The notes below the pieces were generated by a model. The model saw only the letters and a list, made by a program, of their open reading frames with translations, did not search any database and was not told where the DNA came from. Both the position numbers and the translations under genes were made by a program. 64,000 nt of DNA from Saccharibacillus alkalitolerans. Lineage in GTDB: Bacteria; Bacillota; Bacilli; Paenibacillales; Paenibacillaceae. Shown here piece by piece: positions 35,128 through 43,822 of this stretch. The stretch is taken from the NCBI RefSeq assembly GCF_011090185.1, contig NZ_JAAFGS010000001.1:1116001-1180000 (forward strand). The letters are read 5' to 3'. Each line of letters starts with the position of its first letter. Position 1 is the first letter of the stretch.

Positions 35128-35157
35128 ATTATATTGTCATTGAATGACAAAAGTCAA
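35128..35157 (-). promoter_or_regulatory. P450 promoter with TetR-type operator in the spacer
   Basis: On the minus strand TTGACT (35152-35157) and TATAAT (35128-35133) are 18 bases apart. The spacer is filled by a perfect 17-bp inverted repeat TTGTCATT-G-AATGACAA (35134-35150). Binding there would block RNA polymerase. Confidence 0.78.
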
Positions 35158-35208
35158 TTTAGGACATAAAATGACGATAGACGAGCGAAAGAGGAAGGGG
35201 AGCGGATC

Positions 35209-35802
35209 ATGAACGACACAATAGCGCCCAAGGCGGGAAGAGAAGGGCTCCGCGAGCGCAAAAAAAGGCTGGCGGAACAGGCGATTACGGATGCCGCTCT
35301 GCGGCTTTTCGCGGAAAAAGGATATTACGAGACTTCGATTCAAGAGATTGCGGATGCCGTCATGATGTCTTCGCGCACCTTTTTCCGATATTTCGATTCC
35401 AAGGAGGATATTCTTTCGGGAGCGATCCGCGCCGTTCAACGGGAAGGTCTGCGCTTGGCTGCGGAATGCGAATCGAACGAGCCTTTGAAGATTGCGCTGC
35501 GCCGGGTCTTTTTGCATCTTGCCGAGCTTTATCAGCAGCAGCGTGACGGCCTGCTCGCGCGCTACCGAATCGCCAAACAGTCGTCCGCCCTGGCGTCGTT
35601 GTTTCTGTACGCCATGCTGGAGACGGAACCGGAACTCTGCGCAGCGCTTGCCGCGAGGCTGGAACCGGAACCCGACCGCAGCGAGCTGCGGTTTCTCGTC
35701 GCCCTGCATATGACCGCTCTTCGGGTGACGATCGAAGAATGGCTCGAAAATGAAGAGTCTCCGCCGCTTTCTTCGCTGTTGGAGCAGCGCCTGATTTTTT
35801 GA
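35209..35802 (+). CDS. TetR family transcriptional regulator
   Basis: 197 aa. N-terminal helix-turn-helix AITDAALRLFAEKGYYETS and IQEIADAVMMSSRTFFRYF with the usual YFxSKEDIL. The C-terminal ligand domain is variable. It is divergent from the P450 and an operator-like palindrome lies in the gap, so it most likely represses that gene and responds to its substrate. GGAAGGGG lies 7 bases before the start. Confidence 0.92.
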   Translation: MNDTIAPKAGREGLRERKKRLAEQAITDAALRLFAEKGYYETSIQEIADAVMMSSRTFFRYFDSKEDILSGAIRAVQREGLRLAAECESNEPLKIALRRVFLHLAELYQQQRDGLLARYRIAKQSSALASLFLYAMLETEPELCAALAARLEPEPDRSELRFLVALHMTALRVTIEEWLENEESPPLSSLLEQRLIF

Positions 35803-35853
35803 CTTCATCTTTCCGACCGATGGGAAGGAAGACAATCGATAGTGCAACACGAA

Positions 35854-35884
35854 AGAGCCGCATCGTCGTCGATGCGGCTTTTTG
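35854..35884 (+). terminator. Terminator after the tetR gene
   Basis: AGCCGCATCG pairs with CGATGCGGCT around TCGT, followed by TTTTT. Confidence 0.88.
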
Positions 35885-35998
35885 GGTTTGTTTAGACCGC
35901 TTAAAACGATTCGCCGATCGGTGTTCGCATGCAAAGTGAGTTTGTTTCCAAAGTTTGGGTAAGTAAGTTTTGACTCAGCGAAGAAAGGAGATACGCAC

Positions 35999-36805
35999 AT
36001 GTTCATCCGGGGAAGAAGAATCGGAAGCCTTCTGCTCGCGGCCCTGCTGATCGCTTCGGCATTGTCGGGCTGCGGCAGAAGCGAGCGGGCCGAAGGAGGC
36101 ACCGGACTGCTGCACAACGACGAGTTCGTGTTTACGGCGTCCGGCGAATTTCGCCCGTTTAGCTACCTGAACGATGATTTGACCATGTCGGGCTTCGATG
36201 TCGAGGTCGGCAACGCGATTGCCGCGGAGCTCGGCGTCGAACCGGTAGCCAAACGGATGAAAATGGTCGGCTTGGTGGAAGGCGTCAAGAACGGACGGGC
36301 GGACGCCGCGGTCGCCAGCTTGACGATCAACGATCTCCGCGCTCAACATGTCCTGTTTTCCACGCCGTACTATTACTCGGGACCTCAGATTTTCACCCGT
36401 CCCGACAGCCCGATCCAGACGACGGACGATCTGAAGGGCAAAGAAGTGGCGGTCGCTAAAGGAACGAGTTACCTGGACATCGCCAAACGATACACCGGCA
36501 ACGTCAAGACGTACGACAGCGATATCACGGCGCTGCAGGCTTTGGCCGACGGACGGCACGACGCGGTCATCACGGACTTCGTCACCGGCCGGACCACCAT
36601 TCAAGAAGGCTTTGCCGTGGAAGAACGCCAGCTGATCGAACGAAGCGAACAGGCCGTCGTAGTCCCGATGGACAACCCGGTTCTGCTGAAACGGATCAAC
36701 GAAGCGCTGGAAAATCTGCGGCAGGACGGCACGTTGAAAAAAATCAGCGAAGAATACTTCGGGGAAGACATTACGACCAAGCCCGAGGCTGCCGAAACGG
36801 AGTAG
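35999..36805 (+). CDS. Amino-acid ABC transporter substrate-binding lipoprotein
   Basis: 268 aa. Lipobox SALSGC (Cys24), then a family 3 solute-binding domain: FVFTASGEFRPFSYLNDD, MSGFDVEVGNAIAAELG, DAAVASLTINDLRAQHVLFS and LKGKEVAVAKGTSYLDIA. The order and length suit polar amino acids such as glutamine or cystine. AAAGGAG lies 8 bases before the ATG. First gene of a three-gene operon. Confidence 0.93.
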   Translation: MFIRGRRIGSLLLAALLIASALSGCGRSERAEGGTGLLHNDEFVFTASGEFRPFSYLNDDLTMSGFDVEVGNAIAAELGVEPVAKRMKMVGLVEGVKNGRADAAVASLTINDLRAQHVLFSTPYYYSGPQIFTRPDSPIQTTDDLKGKEVAVAKGTSYLDIAKRYTGNVKTYDSDITALQALADGRHDAVITDFVTGRTTIQEGFAVEERQLIERSEQAVVVPMDNPVLLKRINEALENLRQDGTLKKISEEYFGEDITTKPEAAETE

Positions 36806-36836
36806 CCCCCATATCTGACAGAAGGGACGTGCCTGC

Positions 36837-37502
36837 ATGAACGGAATTGCCCAGTTTTTCGAAACGTTTGCCAGCAGCAGCGGACTTCTGACCCGCGCCA
36901 TGCTGCTGACGCTGGAACTGACCGCCGTATCGATCCTGCTCGGGATCGTGGTCGGTCTGTTCTTCGCGCTGCTGAAATTGTCGCGGCTCAAAGGCTTGGC
37001 CTGGATCTCCGACGCTTATATTTATTTAATCCGAGGAACGCCGCTGATTGTGCAGATCTTCATTCTGTACTTCGGTCTCAGCGGACTGTTCCTGATCCCG
37101 GACTTCTGGGCGGCTTCGCTGGCGCTGGCTCTGCATAACGGCGCTTATATCGCGGAAATCTTCCGCGGCTCGATCCAATCGATCGACAAGGGCCAGATGG
37201 AGGGCGCGACTTCGCTCGGCATGAAACGTTCGCTGGCCATGCGCCGCATCATTCTGCCGCAGGCGTTCCGCAGAGCGCTTCCGCCGCTGGGCAACCAGTT
37301 CATTATCGGGCTGAAAGACTCGTCGCTCGCGGCTTTCATCTCCATGAACGAGCTGTTCAACGTGGCGACGACGCTCGGTTCGAACAACTTCGACGAGATG
37401 ACGTACTTATTGATCGTAGCGATCTACTATCTCATCCTGGTCGGCGTGCTGACGCTCGTCGTACGCGCGATAGAGCGCCGGATGGCCGTCAGCGAACGCT
37501 GA
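36837..37502 (+). CDS. Amino-acid ABC transporter permease
   Basis: 221 aa HisM/GlnP type permease with about five membrane helices. YLIRGTPLIVQIFILYFGL and the EAA loop EGATSLGMKRSLAMRRIILPQA are diagnostic. A single permease gene means it likely acts as a homodimer. Confidence 0.95.
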   Translation: MNGIAQFFETFASSSGLLTRAMLLTLELTAVSILLGIVVGLFFALLKLSRLKGLAWISDAYIYLIRGTPLIVQIFILYFGLSGLFLIPDFWAASLALALHNGAYIAEIFRGSIQSIDKGQMEGATSLGMKRSLAMRRIILPQAFRRALPPLGNQFIIGLKDSSLAAFISMNELFNVATTLGSNNFDEMTYLLIVAIYYLILVGVLTLVVRAIERRMAVSER

Positions 37503-37544
37503 TCGGCAGGAACTTTCAGATCGGAAGAAAGCGGGGAAACAGCG

Positions 37545-38282
37545 ATGAAAGAAATGATTCGCCTGGAAGGGCTGACCAAATCGTTCGGCGATCTTCAAGT
37601 ACTGAAGGGCATCGATCTGGTCGTGGAAGAAAGCGAAGTGGTCTGCCTGGTCGGCGCCAGCGGTTCGGGCAAAAGCACGCTGCTGCGCTGCCTTAACTTT
37701 TTGGAGGAGAACAACGGCGGGAAGATTTATATCGAAGGGCAGGCCGTCGATCCGAAAAACGACGATCTGAACAAAATTCGCGAAAAGGTCGGCATGGTGT
37801 TCCAGCAGTTCAATCTGTTTCCGCATATGACCGTGCTGGAGAACGTGATCGAGGCGCCCGTCATGGTCAAAAAGGTACCGAAGCAGCAGGCGATCCGGGA
37901 AGCGAAAGAACTGCTGGCGAAGGTGGGGCTGGAAGAGAAAGCGGATGTGTATCCCGGCAAATTGTCGGGCGGCCAGAAGCAGCGCGTCGCGATCGCCCGC
38001 GCCCTGGCCATGAAGCCGGACATCATGCTGTTCGACGAAGCGACCTCCGCGCTCGATCCCGAACTCGTCGAGGAAGTGCTGAGAACGATGCGGGAGCTGG
38101 CGGAAGAAGGCATGACGATGGTCGTCGTGACGCATGAAATGAATTTTGCGCGCGATGTGGCCGACACGGTGATCTTCCTGCACGACGGAAACATCATCGA
38201 AAAAGCGCCTGCCGAAGAGTTTTTTGCAAACCCTCGGGAGCCTCAAACGCAGAGCTTCCTGCAGACGACGGCACCAAGATAG
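37545..38282 (+). CDS. Amino-acid ABC transporter ATP-binding protein (GlnQ type)
   Basis: 245 aa. Walker [16 protein letters not shown]-loop [13 protein letters not shown], signature [15 protein letters not shown], Walker [17 protein letters not shown] and switch His in [10 protein letters not shown]. It powers the transporter with the two preceding genes and is followed by a terminator. Confidence 0.96.
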   Translation: MKEMIRLEGLTKSFGDLQVLKGIDLVVEESEVVCLVGASGSGKSTLLRCLNFLEENNGGKIYIEGQAVDPKNDDLNKIREKVGMVFQQFNLFPHMTVLENVIEAPVMVKKVPKQQAIREAKELLAKVGLEEKADVYPGKLSGGQKQRVAIARALAMKPDIMLFDEATSALDPELVEEVLRTMRELAEEGMTMVVVTHEMNFARDVADTVIFLHDGNIIEKAPAEEFFANPREPQTQSFLQTTAPR

Positions 38283-38333
38283 ACGGCGGCGCGAACCAAG
38301 CCAACATCATCCGAACCAATATGTTAAATCGGG

Positions 38334-38364
38334 AAAAGCCTTCGCTTCGGCGAAGGCTTTTTTT
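38334..38364 (+). terminator. Terminator of the amino-acid ABC operon
   Basis: AAAAGCCTTCGC pairs with GCGAAGGCTTTT around TTCG, followed by seven T. Confidence 0.92.
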
Positions 38365-38405
38365 GTGGCAAAAGACTGATTCTTCGCGCATCCAACCGGT
38401 CCGGC

Positions 38406-38630
38406 TAACCCAGTTCCTCGATATACTTCATCAGCTCGGCGATCGCATGGTACTGCAGCGTCAGCTGACGATCCAGCTTGTCCAGCGCGATTCGAAACGA
38501 CTTTTCCGCCGAGGCGGCATTTTGCGTGTCCAGATCCTCCAACAGCCGCTTCATATTTTCGATAAAGTAGACGGTGCGGCGCAGCTCGCGCGGACCGAAA
38601 AGCCGATAGCCGCTGCGGGGATCGCGGAAG
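38406..38630 (-). pseudogene. MerR-family regulator remnant, 5' part missing
   Basis: Reading the minus strand from about 38630 gives DPRSGYRLFGPRELRRTVYF, the wing of a MerR DNA-binding domain, then a coiled-coil tail (ALDKLDRQLTLQYHAIAELM, KYIEELG) ending in TAG at 38406. The helix-turn-helix that should precede the wing is gone. On the other side of the junction lies the tail of a UvrA-like gene read in the opposite direction. So both genes have lost their 5' ends at one point. Confidence 0.6.
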
Positions 38631-38761
38631 CGGATTGGATCATCGATCTGGGGCCGGAAGGCGGCGTCCGCGGAGGAGAAATCTTATTCTGCGGATCGCC
38701 GGCGGAAATGATCATTTCCGGACAAAGCGTAACCGCCGAACATCTGCGCGCCGAAGACTGA
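38625..38761 (+). pseudogene. UvrA-like excinuclease subunit remnant, C-terminal tail only
   Basis: The frame reads AEADWIIDLGPEGGVRGGEI then LFCGSPAEMII and ends LRAED at TGA 38759-38761. IIDLGPEGGxxGG is the characteristic C-terminal block of UvrA ATPases (after Walker B). Nothing upstream of about 38625 fits UvrA: the sequence there codes for MerR on the opposite strand. The remaining 45 codons cannot form a working protein. Confidence 0.6.
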
Positions 38762-38795
38762 ATGTTTTATCGTCAACCCCAATTTTTCGATAAGG

Positions 38796-38824
38796 TTTAC
38801 AATAGCGAGAGGGCAGGCTATAAT
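38796..38824 (+). promoter_or_regulatory. Promoter of the bioY operon
   Basis: TTTACA (38796-38801) and TATAAT (38819-38824) with a 17-base spacer. No clear BirA operator (TTGTTAAC inverted pair) was found, although a lone GTTAAC lies near the ribosome site. Confidence 0.6.
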
Positions 38825-38897
38825 GCAAATGCGCCGGATACAGCCTCTTGGCTGCCGGTCCTCTTATCGACGAAGAAAAATCGGAGGTTAACAGGCA

Positions 38898-39452
38898 ATG
38901 AAAACGAAAGAAATGGTCTATGCCGCCCTGTTCGCCGCGCTGATCGCGGTGCTGGGCATGATTCCGCCGATCCCGATCGGCTTTATCCCCGTGCCGATCA
39001 CGCTGCAGACGCTCGGCGTCATGCTGGCCGGCGGGTTTCTGGGCAAAAAAACGGGCGCGATCAGCCTGATTTTGTTTATCGTGCTGGTAGCGCTCGGTCT
39101 GCCGATCCTGTCGGGCGGTTACGGCGGACTCGCGCCGCTGGTCGGACCGACGGCCGGATATATTTTCAGCTGGCCGATCGCCGCTTTCCTGATCGGCTGG
39201 GGTGCGGAGAAAGTATGGCCGTCGCTGAAAACATGGAAGCTGATCGCCGTCAACGTCGTCTTCGGCGTGATCCTGGTCAATCTGATCGGCGCGCCGGTCA
39301 TGTCGCTGATTACGAATACGCCGATCTGGGCGGGACTGACCGGATCGCTCGTATTCCTGCCGGGCGACCTGATCAAAGCGGTGCTGGCCGCCGTCGTCAT
39401 TATGCAGGCGCGGGCAATCAGCCCCGTGGAAGAGAAAGTGCTGGGCGCCTGA
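38898..39452 (+). CDS. bioY: Biotin-specific ECF transporter S component
   Basis: 184 aa, six hydrophobic segments. Family blocks: FAALIAVLGMIPPIPIG, VPITLQTLGVMLAGGFLG and YGGLAPLVGPTAGYIFSWP, which form the biotin pocket of BioY. It binds biotin and needs the ECF module encoded just downstream. GGAGG lies 11 bases upstream. Confidence 0.95.
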   Translation: MKTKEMVYAALFAALIAVLGMIPPIPIGFIPVPITLQTLGVMLAGGFLGKKTGAISLILFIVLVALGLPILSGGYGGLAPLVGPTAGYIFSWPIAAFLIGWGAEKVWPSLKTWKLIAVNVVFGVILVNLIGAPVMSLITNTPIWAGLTGSLVFLPGDLIKAVLAAVVIMQARAISPVEEKVLGA

Positions 39453-39453
39453 G

Positions 39454-40254
39454 ATGCCGGTCTTCGAAAATGTCGGGTTCTATTATCGACGGGGACAGGA
39501 AGTGCTGCGGGGCGTCAGCTTCTCGATCGGGGAAGGGGAATATGTCTCGATCGTCGGCGGCAACGGCAGCGGCAAATCGACGCTGGCCAAGCTGATGAAC
39601 GGGCTGCTGCTTCCCAAAAGCGGAACCGTTGCCGTACAGGGACGGACTACGTCCGATCCGCGGCACCTTCGCTTCATTCGCGAGAGCATCGGCCTGATCT
39701 TCCAGAATCCCGACGATCAGTTTATCACGACGAATGTAACGGACGAGATCGTCTTCGGCCTGGAAAACGTCCGGGTGCCCGCCGGGGAGATCGGGAAGCG
39801 GATTCGCCTGGCATTGGCGGCGGTAGGGCTGGAAGCTTACGCGGAATCCGCGCCGCACGAGCTGTCCGGCGGACAGAAGCAGCGGGCGGCCGTCGCCGCC
39901 GTGCTGGCCATGCGGCCGCGGATCCTTGTATTCGACGAAGCGACTTCGATGCTGGACCCCGGCGCGCGGGCGGACATGAAAACGCTGATGCGGAAACTTC
40001 ATGAAGGAGGCATCGGAATCGTGCAGATTACCCATCATATGGACGAAGTGCTGGACTCGGAGCGGGTGCTGCTGCTGGATCGCGGCACGGTCGCCTTCGA
40101 CGGCCGACCGGAAGCCTTTTTCCGAGGCGTTCCGCTTGAGCGTTACGGATTGGAAAAACCGTTTGCCGTCCGCGTGCACGAAGAACTCGGCTGGACGGGA
40201 ATTCCCGGTGCCGACTGGAAGGAGCGTGCGGCCGCGCAATGGAAACGATCGTGA
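39454..40254 (+). CDS. ecfA1: ECF transporter ATPase A1
   Basis: 266 aa. Walker A VGGNGSGKSTLAKL, Q-loop LIFQNPDDQF (the QNPDxQ of ECF ATPases), signature [15 protein letters not shown], Walker B ILVFDEATSMLDP and the switch His in QITHHMDEV. It starts one base after the bioY stop and overlaps ecfA2 by 16 bases. Confidence 0.94.
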   Translation: MPVFENVGFYYRRGQEVLRGVSFSIGEGEYVSIVGGNGSGKSTLAKLMNGLLLPKSGTVAVQGRTTSDPRHLRFIRESIGLIFQNPDDQFITTNVTDEIVFGLENVRVPAGEIGKRIRLALAAVGLEAYAESAPHELSGGQKQRAAVAAVLAMRPRILVFDEATSMLDPGARADMKTLMRKLHEGGIGIVQITHHMDEVLDSERVLLLDRGTVAFDGRPEAFFRGVPLERYGLEKPFAVRVHEELGWTGIPGADWKERAAAQWKRS

Positions 40255-41135
40255 ATCCGGCAAATGCAGCCGAATATGAACTGAGCGGCGTATCGGTGAA
40301 TCTGGGCGGACGCGCCGTGCTGAAAAACATTTCGTTCAAGCTGGAGCCGGGCAGCTGGACTTCGCTGATCGGCCGCACCGGAGCGGGCAAGTCGACGCTT
40401 GCCCGGCTGGTCAAAGGGCTGGTGCCCGATTATGCGGGCGGCTGCCTCATCGGAGGAAGTCCGGCTCCGCGGGACCGCAGAGGCCGGGCGAAGATCGTGC
40501 CGGAGATCGGCTTCGTGTTCCAATACCCCGAGCATCAGATCTTCGAGACGACGGTCGAGCGCGAACTGAGCTTTGCGCTGCGGACGGGAGGGGCTTCGGC
40601 CCGCGAGATCGACCGGGCGGTCCGCCGCATGCTGGAGATGTTCGGCCTGGAGGAAGATTTGCTGGGGCAATCGCCGCTGCTGCTCAGCGGCGGGCAGAAA
40701 CGGCGACTGGCGATCGCTTCCGTCCTCATCGCGGAACCGAAGCTGCTCATTCTCGACGAGCCGACGGCCGCGCTCGATCCGCTGAGCCGGCGCAGGCTGC
40801 TGGACCGGCTCCGGGACTGGCAGCGGGAAGAAGGGCGCGCCATGCTGTTCATTTCGCACCGGATGGAAGACGTCGCCGAGTATTCGGACCGCGTGCTGCT
40901 GCTTCGCGAAGGCGAACTGCTGGCGCACGAAGCGGCGGACGAGCTTTTTTTGCGCGGACACGAAAAGCTCGAGCTCGCCGGACTTGATCTGCCGGAAACG
41001 GCGGAGCTGCTGAAGCTTACCGAAGAGCTGTCGGGGCACCCGCTGACTCCCCGCAGCTGCCGCGAAGCGGATATTTTGCAGGCCGTGCGGGAAGCCTGGC
41101 GGACGCGGGGAGGAGAAGGCGGGCATGGAAAATAA
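40239..41135 (+). CDS. ecfA2: ECF transporter ATPase A2
   Basis: 298 aa. Walker A IGRTGAGKSTLARL, Q-loop FVFQYPEHQIFETTV (QYPExQ, the A2 type), signature LSGGQKRRLAIASVL, Walker B LLILDEPTAALDP and ISHRMEDV as the H-switch. Pairs with EcfA1 as a heterodimer. Overlaps ecfT by 11 bases. Confidence 0.94.
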   Translation: METIVNPANAAEYELSGVSVNLGGRAVLKNISFKLEPGSWTSLIGRTGAGKSTLARLVKGLVPDYAGGCLIGGSPAPRDRRGRAKIVPEIGFVFQYPEHQIFETTVERELSFALRTGGASAREIDRAVRRMLEMFGLEEDLLGQSPLLLSGGQKRRLAIASVLIAEPKLLILDEPTAALDPLSRRRLLDRLRDWQREEGRAMLFISHRMEDVAEYSDRVLLLREGELLAHEAADELFLRGHEKLELAGLDLPETAELLKLTEELSGHPLTPRSCREADILQAVREAWRTRGGEGGHGK

Positions 41136-41946
41136 ACTGACGGTCGGCCAATTTCTCGAACGGGATTCGATTCTGCACCGCCTTGATCCCCGCACGAAGC
41201 TGCTGGGCATGCTGGCGCTCATGATCGCCCTGCTGACGGTCGGGGAGTGGAGCGGATACGCGGCGGCCTCGATCGCCGTAGGAATGCTGCTGGCTTTATC
41301 GCGCATTCCTGTTCGTTTCTATGCGCGCGGCGTGCTGCCCATTCTGCCTATTCTGCTGTTTACGCTGCTGTATCATATGGCGTTCGGAAAAGGCGATCGG
41401 GCGATCTTCTCGTACGGTCTTCTATCCGTTACCGAAGAAGGTACGGCGGAAGGCGTCCGGATCGTATGGCGCATCCTGCTGATGATTCTGCTGGCCTCGC
41501 TGCTGACCGGAACCACGCGGCCGCTGACGCTGGCGCAGGGGTTGGAAACCCTGCTGAAGCCGCTGTCGAAACTGCGCGTGCCGGTGGAGCAGTTCGCCCT
41601 GATGATCGTCATCGCGATCCGCTTCATCCCGACGATTCTCGAGGAGCTGGACCGCATTCAGCAGGCGCGTCGGGCCAGAGGCTTCGAGCCGTCCAAGCGC
41701 GGTCCGCTCGGACGGCTGGCGGCGTTCGTGCCCGTGCTCGTGCCGCTGCTCGCCACGACCGTGCGCCGCGCGGAAAACCTGACGATGGCGATCGAGGCCC
41801 GGGCTTACGGAGACGGCCGGGGGCGGACGGCTTATCGGCCGCTGAAGCTGCGGCGCCGGGATTGGCAGTCCGCGGCGGCTTTGCTGGCGATGCTGCTGGC
41901 GATCTTTGTCGCGGAACGGCTGGGATATCCGCCGTTTGCGGCTTGA
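41125..41946 (+). CDS. ecfT: ECF transporter transmembrane subunit T
   Basis: 273 aa with about five membrane helices. The two coupling motifs with ARG-type signatures are QARRARGFEPS and IEARAYGDGRGRT, which contact the ATPase pair. With EcfA1/A2 it serves BioY and possibly other S components in the genome. Confidence 0.93.
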   Translation: MENKLTVGQFLERDSILHRLDPRTKLLGMLALMIALLTVGEWSGYAAASIAVGMLLALSRIPVRFYARGVLPILPILLFTLLYHMAFGKGDRAIFSYGLLSVTEEGTAEGVRIVWRILLMILLASLLTGTTRPLTLAQGLETLLKPLSKLRVPVEQFALMIVIAIRFIPTILEELDRIQQARRARGFEPSKRGPLGRLAAFVPVLVPLLATTVRRAENLTMAIEARAYGDGRGRTAYRPLKLRRRDWQSAAALLAMLLAIFVAERLGYPPFAA

Positions 41947-42051
41947 TCGGCGGCTGACCTTTTCTTTTGAAGTCGGCAACTTTAACGCGGAAGAAAACGT
42001 TTAATAAGCAGAATCTGGAATGCGCCGTACTCAAAAGGAGACGTGACCCGA

Positions 42052-42570
42052 ATGACGAGAATCCGCCGGTTTGTGCATATCGTCCTTTGTTCTGTTTGGC
42101 TGTGCGCCCTGTCCGCATGTTCGCCGCCGACAAAAGAAGCGGCCGAGCCGCCTCCGCCCGCCGCGCAGGAGCTTCCCCCGATGAACGACGATTATCTGCC
42201 GGAGCTGTCCGTGTCTTCGCCCGACGGGGCAATCCCGACCGTGCAGAGCAGCTACTGCTGGGGCCGGCTCGGCTGCGCCGATTATATCGGCGGCCGCGAA
42301 ATGATGGAAGGACGCGATCCGGCTCCGGTTTCCGCGGGAGCGGAGATCGAAGTGCGCTACTTGGTCGATCCCGCGCCGTCCGAGCTGTACGTGCAGCAGA
42401 TCGGCGATAAGCCCGGCGAAATGAGGTCCGTTCCGCTTGACGAAGGCCGCTTTAATGCTCCCGAAGAACCCGGCATATTTTATTATTACGCCTCGGCCTG
42501 GTGGAAAACGGAAGACGGCGAGTATTCGAAAGGGAGCACTTCGTCGGTATTCGCGATTGAAGTCCGTTAA
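42052..42570 (+). CDS. Small lipoprotein of unknown function
   Basis: 172 aa. Lipoprotein signal with lipobox ALSAC (Cys about 23) followed by a Pro-rich linker (EPPPPAAQELPP). The globular part has TVQSSYCWGRLGCADYIGG, a YCW...C element found in several Bacillaceae lipoproteins, and beta-rich segments. The start is set at 42052 because AAAGGAG lies 12 bases upstream; GTG 42043 is too close to it. It has its own leader of 105 bases and a terminator. Function unknown. Confidence 0.75.
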   Translation: MTRIRRFVHIVLCSVWLCALSACSPPTKEAAEPPPPAAQELPPMNDDYLPELSVSSPDGAIPTVQSSYCWGRLGCADYIGGREMMEGRDPAPVSAGAEIEVRYLVDPAPSELYVQQIGDKPGEMRSVPLDEGRFNAPEEPGIFYYYASAWWKTEDGEYSKGSTSSVFAIEVR

Positions 42571-42621
42571 GCGTAAGGCGGAGCGGCCGGCCTTAACTTC
42601 CTTAACGGACGGACGGCATAC

Positions 42622-42659
42622 GAAAAAAAGCATCCGGAGAACCCGGATGCTTTTTTTCG
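42622..42659. terminator. Bidirectional terminator between the lipoprotein and exporter genes
   Basis: AAAAAAAGCATCCGG pairs with CCGGATGCTTTTTTT, with T-tracts on both strands. Confidence 0.93.
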
Positions 42660-42693
42660 CTTAAGCGGCTGCCGACGAGGCGGGTTATGGCGG

Positions 42694-43653
42694 TCAGGAA
42701 GCGAGCCGCAGCACCAGAATGCCCGCCATAGCCAGTACGATCCCTATCGTTTCCTGCCGGCTCATCGCGTCTTTCAGGTAAAAGCGCGCGTACAGCAGCA
42801 CGATCACGACGTTCAGCGCCGCGATCGCGGACACGATGCCGGTAATGCCGTCCTCGTAGGCGCTGAGCATGAGCACCATGCCGACGATGTTCGTCAGACC
42901 GACGGTCATGCCCCAGAGCAGCGTTCGTTTGCCCGACCAGACGGCGGGACGCGCGGAACTTGCGTTTTCGCCGTTCGGGACATTCGTGCCGGGCGTCTCT
43001 CGTTCCGGCGAAGCGGCAATCGGGATATCCTGCGAATACGAGGGCCCGGCCGCGGCGCTTCGGGTCCGCATTCGCCCTGCGGCATACATCAGGAAAAACA
43101 GCAGCGTCCCCGTCGCGAACATCATCGTCAGCACGGGAAACATGGAGCCGCCCGAGAGGACGGACTGCTTGGAGCTGAGGTCCGTGAAGCCGTACAGCAG
43201 CATGGCCAGAAGCCCCCACTGCCAGCCCGACAGCTGTCCGCTCTGCAGATCGCTGCGGTAGCGGACGACGATCAGCGCGAGCACGACGATGCAAAAGCCG
43301 AGCAGCTGCACGGAACCGAGCGTCTCGCGCCAGAGCAGATAAGCGGCCAAGACGACGACAATCGGAGTCAGTCCCGAAAAGAACGCGACGACGGAAGCGC
43401 GGCCCACTTCGTATCCCTTGTACAGCGAAGCGTTGGCGGCGAACGAGAACAGTCCCATCAGCACGCCGAAGACGATGCCGCCGTTCCAGGGCTGTCCCGC
43501 CCGAACATTGAGCAGGACCGAGATCAGGGCGCCGGACAGATAGACGCCCACGAACAGCAGATTGCGGTCGACGGGCCGCTGAGACGTCCATTGATACAAA
43601 ATGCCCCGTATGCCGAAGCAAAGTGCGGCGCAGGCGGCGAATAGAAACCACAT
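42694..43653 (-). CDS. EamA-family drug/metabolite transporter
   Basis: 319 aa. Ten hydrophobic segments in two EamA repeats (for example FAACAALCFGIRGILYQW and GFCIVVLALIVVRYR; second repeat MTVGLTNIVGMVLMLSAYE). The halves are joined by an unusually long hydrophilic loop of about 45 residues (SAAAGPSYSQDIPIAASPER). A substrate cannot be assigned. Ends at a shared terminator. Confidence 0.85.
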   Translation of the reverse strand: MWFLFAACAALCFGIRGILYQWTSQRPVDRNLLFVGVYLSGALISVLLNVRAGQPWNGGIVFGVLMGLFSFAANASLYKGYEVGRASVVAFFSGLTPIVVVLAAYLLWRETLGSVQLLGFCIVVLALIVVRYRSDLQSGQLSGWQWGLLAMLLYGFTDLSSKQSVLSGGSMFPVLTMMFATGTLLFFLMYAAGRMRTRSAAAGPSYSQDIPIAASPERETPGTNVPNGENASSARPAVWSGKRTLLWGMTVGLTNIVGMVLMLSAYEDGITGIVSAIAALNVVIVLLYARFYLKDAMSRQETIGIVLAMAGILVLRLAS

Positions 43654-43822
43654 GGGACTTGCCCAACCTCCTTGATCGGAACTTCCTTTGAATCCTCAAG
43701 GAAGCGTGAAAGTTCATCTGCTGCAGATGTCTTATGCCTCATTCGCCTTCAAGGGCGGCGATTCCTGCACGGCGGATAAAGAGCGTCCTTCTCATAAAGC
43801 GCCTCCTCTTGGGCGACGACGG

